DNA of 64,000 nt from Fulvia fulva (taxonomy: Eukaryota; Ascomycota; Dothideomycetes; Mycosphaerellales; Mycosphaerellaceae): positions 1,984,001 to 2,048,000 of the forward strand of contig NC_063017.1 of the NCBI RefSeq assembly GCF_020509005.1, given 5' to 3'. A program made the position numbers and the translations under genes. The notes under the pieces are model-generated. The model saw only the letters and a list, made by a program, of their open reading frames with translations, was not told the DNA's origin and searched no databases. Positions 1 through 9,483 of this stretch are shown in pieces. Each line of letters opens with the position of its first letter. The first letter of the stretch is position 1.

Positions 1-2521
1 GTGACTGCTGTAATTAGTGTTGTTGTAGCGTAACCTGTCGACGGTGTTGCTTAGCTAATATTACTTACTGTCGATAGTGGTCAGCCTATAATCTTGCTCG
101 CTCCTCCTTAGTATGTTGTCGCTGCTGCTCACGAGCCTCCATCTTAGCGAGTCGTTAGCGTAGCACATCGACCTCACTTGGCTACTTCGGCGGAGCTAGT
201 TATAAGGACTCCTACCGAAGGTTGTAGTACTCGTATCTAGTAGCGTGACAGGTAGGACCACATGCTCGATTGTCTCGTTAGTAAGGGCATTGCTAAGTGC
301 GGCATTGGCTGCCCTTGTAGCTACAATTAGGTACTGTCTTGTTTAATTGAGTAAGTGACACTCTAGGCTTAAGAACGAAGGTAGCAGTCGTTACTATAGC
401 CGGCTTCGCTCTCTTAATAGCAGCCTCATTCAAGTCGTCTAATTCACGAGTAGTGAGTGCTCGCTTCGTCGAATACAACGTTACACTACCTATTATAGGC
501 TTGCGGTTGCTAAAGTAGATGTTATGCTCTCGCATTCGAGGTGGTAGCTACACCTTCTTAAGTAGCCTCATCTTGTCGAACTCAACGAACCAATAGAGGT
601 CGAAGCGCTATAGTAGTAGCTTCGTAGATCGTCGTCTATTCACCTTAAGAAGCTTCATGATATCATAAACGTATAGCCAGCCTAGAGTCTTAGTAGTGTA
701 GTCGTTACACTGACACTGCTTATAGCCGTAGCTATACGCAGAGTGCTTGATCTTATTGCTAGTATCGTCAACCCTATAGTCATTATAGAGCAATGCTTCT
801 ACGCGCTTATGAAGCTTAACCACTTCGAGCAGTACGTAGTCACTAATATAGCGAGTTACGCTCTACTAGAAGTGACCGGTTAACACCTTATAACAACGCT
901 TACGGTTATTAGCGAGTTCACTACGTCGACGGTCGTGGCCTTAGTTCCACTAATTCAGTAACGACTCGAAGAGTATAAAGATATCGTGGCGGCTGCTGTG
1001 GTTGAGCCACTCCTTAATACGGCCGTAATATGCTTCAACTCGTAATGTTGTCTTCTCGCCGAAGTGCTTGATCTCGTTTGTCTAGCAATAGACAATACGT
1101 GTCTTAAAGCGCCACTAGTTAACGTGTAAGTACTACTTAAACATTAGATACACTATATCGAGCTTCGTAACGTTGCTATTAAACTCGTCTTCAGACTGAC
1201 TCCGTACGGTGTAAGTGAATAGCTTCAAGAATTGAGTAGTAGATAGACTGTCCGTCTAATAGCCGTCTTGCCTAACCTGTCCGAATTCACCTCTCTCCTT
1301 CCGCACACGTGCAAGGATGTCTTGCTATAGATGCCAATCGCACACAATATTCGTGCTTTCTAGAAAGACCTCGTCGACGGCGAACATAAGTGCCTCTTCA
1401 CGGTCAGTACCGAAGACCGTAGGCATTAGACAACTAGTCTGTTCAAGGCCCTTACGAAGAGAGCGTAGCAATTGGACAAAGTGTGACTTGTTAGGCTTAG
1501 GTCGAATCAAGCTAACGCCCAGCTCGATTGTATCGTTTATAGGACCAGCAGATATAATGTTAACAAGCTCTATATTGTATAGGTTTGTGCTATAGGTTGA
1601 GTCAATACAGATCGTATACGGCGTATTCTTGAAGGCTTCAAGGCTCTTCGGATGAAGGGCTATTATACTTCGAATTGAGCCTGTCTCGGAGTCCGTGTAG
1701 ATGTCATGATATATAGACTTACTGTTGAGCAGATTGACCATCCTCTCTGCTTGATTATGCTCACGCCGAGCGTTGATATTACGAGCCTAAGCAATGTTGT
1801 GAATGTCGTGAGGCTTTAGCAACACACGCCCCCTGAAATAGGCCATAATCTTCGCTGTCGACATACGTGTTTTCTGAAGGCGTTCAAGCTCCTCTAAGAA
1901 CGTAGCAGTCCTTAAACGTTAGCGGTGTGTAACAAGCGCTATTACATCGTCCGGCTTATAATTATGTCGACAGTGTTTAGGCTTGTTCGAATGCCGTATC
2001 TCCCACTCCCCTTCAGGCTCGTCTGGCATAGCAGCAACAGCGTAGAAGTAGAAAGGGCAACCACATCGCTTGGACTTCTTCTTCGCCTTGTTCTTATCGG
2101 TCTTAGCAAAGCTAGCACAGCAACACACTACCTTGTAGCGATACCGCTGTCCAGCACGGTTGCAATCCTTAGAGCCCTTCGGATCTGGTCTGTATTCGAA
2201 GCCCTCCTCTTTTCCAAACGCGTGGTAGTAATCGGTCAATTCCTTCTCGCTAGAGAACGTGTCTTCTCGCGGTATAGGACCATCTGGCACCGGCTTCATA
2301 ATGAACGCGTGCTTCTAAGGCCGTGGTGATACAGAGCGTGTCGAATATTGAGGTCGTATGAAGGTGTGAGAGGTGATAGACCGCGTTCTTCGACGCCCAC
2401 GCGTATCTGAGTCGGAGCGGTCAAAACAAGGTGTTTCTGGTAGCACAGGCGGTTCGGCGGCGGCGGTGAGGTCGATAGCAGGTGGCTGTGATGCTAACAA
2501 CACCGTCTCGTAATCGTCCAT
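1..2521 (-). mobile_element. RIP-degraded Mutator-like (MULE) transposase relic
   Basis: Reading the minus strand from the ATG at 2521, one reading frame runs to the left edge with no frameshift but with many stops (for example TAG at 2317-2315, TAA at 1921-1919, TAG at 1327-1325 and 1258-1256, and at least seven more left of position 240). Domains in order: acidic N-terminus; a FAR1-like zinc-binding DNA-binding region (about 2299-1920, with CCC, CGCP and CRHNY motifs); the MULE transposase core (about 1741-1320, with CIDSTYSTN and FGTDREEA); a HFGEKTT...RVE stretch near 1020-1060 typical of fungal MULE/Hop transposases; and a glutamine-rich coiled-coil tail near 120-240. Where flanking residues allow a guess, the stops replace glutamine (CAA/CAG to TAA/TAG), as RIP would do. 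It is a dead copy. Its left end lies outside the window and I could not fix its terminal repeats. Confidence 0.85.
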
Positions 2522-3436
2522 GTCGCTATTGAGGTGGTAGTGTTGCAATGGATGAGATTAGGCTTGAGAAAGTGCGAAAAATGAGGTCCTGGGAGGGCGG
2601 ATTTCGAGATCACCTCCCAGTGCCGCTGCGAGCCCACAACAACCTAACAACGCGATTAGACGCGATAACATTAGCTTGAATTGATGCGATATTGAATGCC
2701 ATTTGATACAGGAGCCTATATGGCTATATCTGAAGTGTGGGTATTGCTGGGGGGAAGGCGGCGATCTGGGGGGAACGGAAGTATCGAGGTTCATCTGGTA
2801 GCCGACCGCAGATTTGAAAGAGTGTCGTCGCTGATGATCCTGGTCTAGTCCAGAACTTTGATGCTGCAAAGTAGTCATGATCGCATTGTGCTGACCTGTC
2901 TTGTTTCTCCTTGGGCATGGTGAAGCATAGGGAGTGTGATTGAAGTTGGTATGCTGCGCTAGTACATGGCAGAAGACAGGCCCGCACGGTAAGAGTGGAA
3001 CGGATACACCGTGTGCTTGCACTTGACGCCAGCCACCTGAGGATCAGTTGTCGATATGTTACTGCCTGTGAGGTCTAGCAGGGTTGTCGAGCTCCTGGAT
3101 GTGTTCAAGACTGTAAAATGTGGCGGCACAATCGATGGCATTCAGGCGATGCTCGAGCGTTGACCTCAGTGCATTGGCGGTCAAGGTGCTCATTATCTTG
3201 CGGTTACGACGCTCGACCTATGCTCGTCAGTACTGTGAGCAAGGTCACAGGCAGTCGTTCATGAGAGCACCCATGTCGTGGCAGAATCTAGGCTGCAGTC
3301 AGAAAGTTATATTAGACGTCTGTGCGTAACGCGAACTTGCCGCGCTCGCGTGAAGTGGAACGCGTAGGCTTCTATCTGTAGGGCATGTAATCTATAGTCA
3401 ATGTCAAGAGTCTGTCGAAATGTGCTGGATGATATC
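2522..3436. other. Intergenic, no supported gene
   Basis: Frames open here on the minus strand lack domains, good starts and splice context, and overlap one another. Part of this stretch may belong to the 5' flank or terminal repeat of the MULE relic on its left. Confidence 0.4.
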
Positions 3437-4858
3437 TCAATAGAACAGCACTGCAGCTGCAAGACCAACAAATGCTGCCAGAAAGGAAATAGCAGCAGGC
3501 ATGGCGGTACGATCAACCGTAGCAGCGGACGTCGCAGTCGCCGAGCTTGCGCCTGTAGGGGTGAAGATCGACTCTGTCGTGCTAGTCTTGGTGCTGCCCT
3601 CGGTGTAGTTGGTGTGCTCGTAGAAGAACTTCATGATGATAGGTGTGGCATCGATTGGAGCTCCGGCAGATTTGCGTGCGTAGTCGTGGCCCCAGCCGGA
3701 TAACTCGTAATGAGTGACCACACCAAGGTTGTTTGGACCTCCCCATCTAAATAACGTCTGGTCAGTACTGTTCTCGATCTGATGCTCTGCAATCAACTTA
3801 CTGGTAGACTTTCACGTCGTCATCAGGCTTAGATGTCTCACTGTCAGTGCTGTATCCATTACGCACAGCCCAGTTCGACGCCCAGTGCTGGATATCAGGC
3901 AGTATTCGAATCCCGTACGATGAGTGGTCATCAGCACCATCGTAGGGAATAGTGTCATCATCAGTGCCATGGAGCTCGATGAACGGAACATGCTCGCGTC
4001 CAGGCGAACAGATTGCTTGTACAGTTGTATCGGTATCGACGCTTCCAGCATCGCCATCGGTATGGTTCGTGTAGAACGCGCCGGAATTCGCAGCAAATAC
4101 AGAAATGCGCGTGCTCAGGGTCGGGTCGCAGGCCAGAACGTTGGTCAGTCCGGCTCCGTTGCTGTGGCCCACGGCCCAAATGCGACCGGTGTCGATGCAG
4201 AACCGGTCTTGAAGATCGTCGATGAAATTGTTCAGGAAGTCTAGGTCGTCGACTTTGGGAAAGGTCGCATCCTCAGTAGCACCGTAGCCAGGATTTGATA
4301 CGAAGCCTAGGTTGACACCTGAAACGTAGACTGCAATGGCGTAAGGGTTGTTCGACTCGTCGGAAAGCTCGGTTTGCTCTTCGATCTCCTCGTATGTGTT
4401 GGTGTTGCCCGGTAGACCAAAGATCAAAGGTGAAGCTTTGTTGAAGTCGTAGTACTTCGGTATGTAGATAGTGTAGTTGCGTCCATAGCCCTTGGAGGTG
4501 GAGCACCCACGTTAGTATGCGTTTCAAAGAACTGTTGATTCCACAGTCTACTTACATCTGTCGTGTCAAATTTGAACGGTCCTGCAGTATCATCAAGATC
4601 AAAGTCGGAGTCCAGCTCCTTGCCGCATCCCGATGAAGTGTTTGTGCCGGGCGCTGAGAATGGTTCGGGAACTTCAAAGTCCAAATTAGTGGCTATCGCT
4701 GTAGCCGATGAAGTTTTTGTTGAAGTCTTGGTGGTTGAAGAAGTCTTGATAGACGAAGACGATTCGCTTGTGCTGTCCGATTTGTCCGCATAGACTGCAG
4801 CAGCCAAAGCAAGGCATGTAAGTGCGAGGCTGTTCGCACGAGTGAAGAGCTGGACCAT
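3437..4858 (-). CDS. Secreted CE1-type esterase (feruloyl esterase/PHB-depolymerase-like), GPI-like tail
   Basis: Predicted serine esterase of the alpha/beta-hydrolase fold. The start at 4858 gives a signal peptide (hydrophobic LALTCLALAAAVYA), then a Ser/Thr-rich linker, then the catalytic domain beginning at SGCGK. Exon 1 is 4858-4556; intron 4555-4491 (GTAAGT donor, ACTAAC branch) joins to exon 2 at 4490. The nucleophile motif GHSNGAG, the acid region LHGTDDDTIPYDG and a C-terminal GWGHD are in the family order Ser-Asp-His. The last junction (about 3800-3765) is unclear: the only splice that keeps frame uses GTAAGT and removes about 34 nt, very short for an intron. The C-terminus ends in a Ser/Thr stretch and a hydrophobic segment (residues about 420-440), suggesting a GPI anchor. 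The natural substrate (feruloyl, acetyl or polyester) cannot be told from sequence. Confidence 0.82.
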
Positions 4859-5470
4859 CTTCGCACGCTACCGGCTCCACCCAACTCTTGAAAGATTCTG
4901 CTTGCCTATTCTGGTAATGTGTTGATACTCTGCTTTCTTGGATATTCTTGGCTGTCATTAGGGATGCCTCCTGGGAAAGCAAAATCTGGGCTGTCTGGAG
5001 AAGTGGGCGAAAGAGGGTCAAACGATTCTGGAGAACTTACAGCTGCGCATCGACTGTTCCGATTATCGAATGCGCCTCCGTGTCGACGCCGCCATGTTGT
5101 CATTGACGTATCTCCCGACATGGTTCCGTACTAGAACAGTTTCACACCAGCAGCGCCTTTTGGCCATCACGACATGCGCAAGCGTGTGGCATTGCATCTA
5201 GCGATAGCCTGGAGAAAACCCAGAGACGCTCGGCTCCCGGGTCACGCTTGATGCCTTAAAGGCTGTTGATGCGAAGTTGCGACTGCGAGAGCAAGAGGAG
5301 CTGGTGGAGATGTTGACGACAGCCTTGGCGGATGATGACTGATTCCAGCCGACATCCTTGCTAGCTGTGGGTCTGGAATCTCTGGATTCTTGATTCGGCT
5401 AAAAGCCTCAACCGTCGATCAAACAACCTCGTCAGCCACAATAATAAGAAACCGAACGACGCCAAACGAG
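4859..5470. other. Divergent promoter region
   Basis: Lies between the divergently transcribed CE1 esterase and the GH64-type gene. I see no convincing coding frame. In-frame codons upstream of 5471 reach back to a TTG at 5390 but have no ATG. Confidence 0.4.
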
Positions 5471-6816
5471 ATGCCAAACTCCTTGCAGATAGCGTTAAAG
5501 AACGATAGCGATCTTGACAATCTGCACGCCTTCGTGACTGGTATCGCCATCCAGCACGATGGCAAACGATGCCTTCTCAAAGCGAATGGCAAGGACTTGT
5601 ACTTTCCGCAGGAGGTGAACGACATAGGCTCGCAGCTGGCTGAAGATTGTGCGATTCCTCTCGGGCCATCAGGAAATACTGTCAACATGACAATCCCGCA
5701 GATAGCTGGTGGCCGCATATGGATATCGGAGGGCAAACTGACCTTTCTACTCAATCCTGGTGGACCTGCGCTCGTGGAGCCATCGGTGCTGAATCCAAGC
5801 GATCCGAATGCTAACGTCTCGTTTGGGTTCGCAGAATTCACCTTCAATGATGCACAGCTGTATGCAAACATCAGCTACGTGGACTTTGTGCCAAGGATAC
5901 CAATCGCCATAACCCTGCAGCAGCAGTCTGGAGAGATGCAGCATGTCGCGGGAATGGCACCTGATGGACTCGATCGGATGGCTGGAAGTCTGTCGGAGCA
6001 GGCCAATAAGGACGGGCGCCCATGGGACAAGCTCGTCGTGAATAAAGATGGTCGCAACTTGCGGATCTTGAACGCCACTCACGGTGGTGCTGTTGGCGCA
6101 AGCTTCGACGGCTATTATGAGCCTCATGTTGATGAAGTCTGGGAGAGATATAAGTCGGGCCAGAAAATGAAGATCAATACACAAGCCGGTCCTGGGTGGC
6201 TCGAAGGCCATGTGAACCATAAGGGCAAGCTGAAGATCGGTGACGAGGAATTCGACAAGCCAAACACAGCTGATATCCTGGGCTGTAACAGTGGTCCTTT
6301 TACGACAGGCTCGTCCCCGACGAGAAACGCTATCATCCCCCGATTAGCTGCTGCTTTCGTACGCTCGACACTGTGCCAGTGTGAAGATCATCCCAGCGCT
6401 CCCAACACTTTCTATAACCAGGATCCCACAAATCACTATGCGCGACTTGTTCATGAGCACAACGTTGACAAAAAGGGTTATGCATTCGCTTATGGTGAGC
6501 CTTTTGCCTGTCTGCTTATTCTTGTTCGATGCACTGACCGCTTTCGTCCCTAGATGATGTCCAGCCAGATGGCGGAGATGATCAATCAGGAAAAGTCAAT
6601 GCCGGCGACCCTGTGCTCTTCACAGTGACCGTTGGCGGCAAGAGCGCCAGTGGAAATGGTGGAGCCGCATTTCCACAGTCGTCAGGACAGCAAGGCCAAA
6701 CTTACGACAGGCCAGCTCCTCCTCCGCCTCCGGGTGCCAACGATGATAATGCGGAACCGGAAAGCCATGGTCTTCGAGGAAAGCTACGAGGCTTCGCGAA
6801 GAACATGATGAAGTAA
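5471..6816 (+). CDS. GH64/thaumatin-like-protein superfamily beta-1,3-glucanase, no signal peptide
   Basis: A 428-residue protein resembling fungal GH64-TLP glucanases, predicted to act on beta-1,3-glucan. The start is the ATG at 5471 (MPNSLQIAL), the first ATG of the frame. Exon 1 ends at 6494 with donor GTGAGC; intron 6495-6553 is 59 bp and ends in CCCTAG; exon 2 continues AYDDVQPDGG. The domain spans roughly residues 1-350 (motifs AGGRIWISEGKLTF, NPGGPALVEPS, FAEFTFND, GMAPDGLDR, ending GDPVLFTVTVGG). After it comes a tail with PPPPPG and a basic GLRGKLRGFAKNMMK end. No N-terminal signal peptide is visible, so it is either cytosolic, exported unconventionally, or has an unseen upstream exon. 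Family assignment is from recalled motifs; catalytic acids were not pinpointed. Confidence 0.75.
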
Positions 6817-7793
6817 CTTTTGCTCCGAGGTCAGCACATGCAAATAGTCGGCAGAGATGACTAAAGCTGCGATGAAACGACAAAGCTGGGTGGTGAAACG
6901 GTACACGTGATGATAAAGCCTGCTAGATTGCGGCAGGGTAGCGAAGTTATCGGTCCGGTGTCGTGACTTGTTCGATGTCAGTCCGCGATAGTCAGTGTAT
7001 AAGTCAATGCAGCTGCTGCAGTGCTGCAGATGGCAAATCATAGAGTCGATGCACCAATCATGGTTGACTTGGCTGAAGACAGGCTCTCTGATATGTGCCA
7101 GCACACGATGATATCGGCCGGGCAGGCTAAGGTACCCTGTCGAATGAGCTACTCGGCGTCTTCTTGTCCGTCAGCATACAGCAGCTTCGGCAGTCGTGTA
7201 GTTCGTGGGGAGGTTCTCGCTTTAGTGCATGTGCTGTCGTCCGATTGGTATGGCTGAGCCGCATGCTGTTGTCACCATCGGCGCGGTGTGCCGCTGCTTG
7301 TGCACATGTTGTGGGCAAGAAGAGGTGTAGGACACCGTTTGACGATGATGTGGCCCACTGCACATAGTAGGGCGAACATCAGGTTGACATGAAATGTATG
7401 CATGTGTAGATGCAAAAGTGGCCTTCACTTCTCCCGCAGGATAAGGTTGATGCCGCGGTAGCAACCACTAGGCACGTCATTATTTTGCTGCACCCTCCAG
7501 AGCGACCAGCATTAGACCAGGACAGTCACGAGCCTTTCCCTCCACCCTCAAACACCTCACTAGCCACTGCACCACCACCACCACAACCAGCCGACAGTCG
7601 CTGCACAACGACCATCAACCTGCAGACACCTCACCGACCGTCGCTGCTTCACCGGACTTTGTTGCGTCGTACCTGCATCCGTACCACTGGTACCACTTTC
7701 ACGTGGGCGAACCATCACAAGACAATTGTCTTGCGCACACCCATAAGTCCGAAAAGTTCCTCCTTCTTGCGATCCTCCACCACCACCGACACG
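6817..7793. other. Intergenic, promoter side of the PP1 inhibitor gene
   Basis: No gene supported. The last 300 bases are pyrimidine-rich (repeated CCACCACCA and CTTC stretches), typical of a 5' leader of a fungal housekeeping gene. Confidence 0.4.
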
Positions 7794-8751
7794 ATGGCAC
7801 ACACTGCTGCAGCTCAGACTTCGCCTATCTCCGTGCCTAAGAGGCCGAAAGGTGAGTTGTGTGGACGGGCTGCTCCACGGTCGGCAGTGAGCTCACGCTA
7901 TGCTACTAGGTATCCTCAAGAACTCGAGCTCGTATCAGCACGCCTCGCCCGACGACAGCCACATCAGTCCAACCACCGAGCAGCCGCCAAGCTTCAACAA
8001 CAATGACGGCCAGGCGGATAGCTCCAGCAGGCCTGGTATGCCGGCACGGGAGCTTTCGGAGAAGGAGCTTACGCAGATGAACACCGAGATGAACGCAGGC
8101 AACGGACATCGCCGCAACAGCGGCAATCCACGAGGCAGCATCAGCCGACGTCAGTCGTCACAGAGTGGAAACGCTGCATCCGCCACAAACGGCCAGCATG
8201 AGGAGGGTAGCATGAGGCTGAAGTGGGATGAGGCCAACCTATATCTCAACGAGGGCCAGATGGGCGGCAAGATGAAGATTGACGAGCCCAAGACACCATA
8301 TGCAGGCACTTACGACCCTGCCGAGGATGATGATGAGATCGCGACAATCAACGCCGAGGAGCTGAACGTGGACGAACTCGACATGAGCAAAGCAAAGCCT
8401 CGAGGACGGAAGACTTCTGGCTCGCGCTCCAGAGAAGGTGAGATTCCTGGCTTGGATCTCGGCGAGCCGGAAATGGATCCTCTCGTCCGACGTGAGAGCG
8501 ACGGAGAGAGAAAGGTCCATGTCGACCAGGATCAGCCAATGGACGACCAAGGTCACCATGGCGAGGACGAGAACATGACGGTCGATGAGCGTGAGAAGCA
8601 CAAGAAGTTCGAAGAGATGCGCAAGAAGCATTACGAGATGAAGAACATCAAGAACTTGCTTGGGTGAGTCGTGACATGGGCGTACTTTGAACCACACTAA
8701 CGACATTACAGACATTCCGAGGACCTGGATGTGGACGACGATGAGAAGTGA
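7794..8751 (+). CDS. Protein phosphatase 1 inhibitor-2 (IPP-2/Glc8-like)
   Basis: Small, hydrophilic regulator of protein phosphatase 1. Three exons: 7794-7851, 7910-8663 and 8712-8751. The first junction restores PKRPKGILKN, the conserved PP1-binding motif of inhibitor-2, across an intron with GTGAGT and CTACTAG ends; the second removes 48 bp (GTGAGT...ACAG) and adds the acidic end HSEDLDVDDDEK. Inside are the family KWDEANL motif (residues about 120), KMKIDEPKTPYA, and the C-terminal HYEMKNIKNLLG. The protein is about 283 residues, longer than yeast Glc8, because of a Ser/Asn-rich N-terminal region. The ATG at 7794 is the only one giving an exon that joins in frame. Nuclear or cytosolic location is expected from the family. 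Confidence 0.9.
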
Positions 8752-9483
8752 TGAACGATGCTTGTACGAAGTTTTTGATACAAGGGTAACTTTCGGCCCT
8801 CGCGCAAATGAGCACCACGGAATGGATATGGCTGCATGACCTGGCGTACAGATGGGCAGGCGTTGCAACGACAGTAACATTTCGGTAGTTACCCAGCAGC
8901 AGATGTAAGCAAAGTCAGCCAAAGAGCGCCACATATCAAATGAAGATCCCGACATGACCAACGTACCAACATCCGCCCACTGATAAGGCGTGGTAAGCTC
9001 TACCAGAGGTCGAGGTGGTTGATGCTGCAATCTAGTGCAATATACCTGCTGCTGAAGGCGCTGTCGCAGAAGGTCGCTAAGCGAGAGCTCGAAGTCTCGG
9101 CGCTGTCACACGAATTGATGCACTTCATCAACATGCTGCGCCGTCATCCACATCGATTCTTCCGTCCACGGTGAAGGCTCTGTATAAGCCCTCGTTCTGG
9201 TGTAATCATCTACACGATGTGTGGTTCTGGCAATCTACCTGCTTCTATGCTAACCACGTGCGCAGCACGTCGACTGTCAACCGAACCGGGAACAGAGGGA
9301 ATATAAGGCAGCACGCTCGCCATTCTTCAAGATGATCTTCTGGTAAGGCTTCATCGCAGTCTTTTTTCCTGCTTGCTCTCTTCAGAGCGTCCGGTCGTTT
9401 TCTCCCCTTCCTTCTTTCTGCCTAGCTGCAGACTTTCATTCGCTTTCGCAGTACCTCCTGGCGAGGTCACCTCCTCTTTCACA
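8752..9483. other. Promoter region of the cellobiose dehydrogenase gene
   Basis: No gene is supported. The stretch holds a possible TATA element at 9302 and a CT-rich leader (CCCCTTCCTTCTTTCTG, near 9405) before the start codon at 9484. Confidence 0.45.
9302..9308 (+). promoter_or_regulatory. Putative TATA element (TATAAGG)
   Basis: TATAAGG lies 182 bp upstream of the cellobiose dehydrogenase start codon and is followed by a pyrimidine-rich leader. Position and sequence fit a fungal core promoter; this is inference only. Confidence 0.35.

Noticed and set aside
1..2521. Reassigned stop codons (TAA/TAG read as Gln) to explain the intact-frame stops
   Set aside because: Many complete housekeeping genes in the window use TAA, TAG and TGA as normal terminators, so the code is standard.
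3880..3925. T-loop-like ATTCGAATCCC as part of a tRNA gene
   Set aside because: It lies inside the conserved esterase coding region and no acceptor stem or anticodon arm surrounds it.
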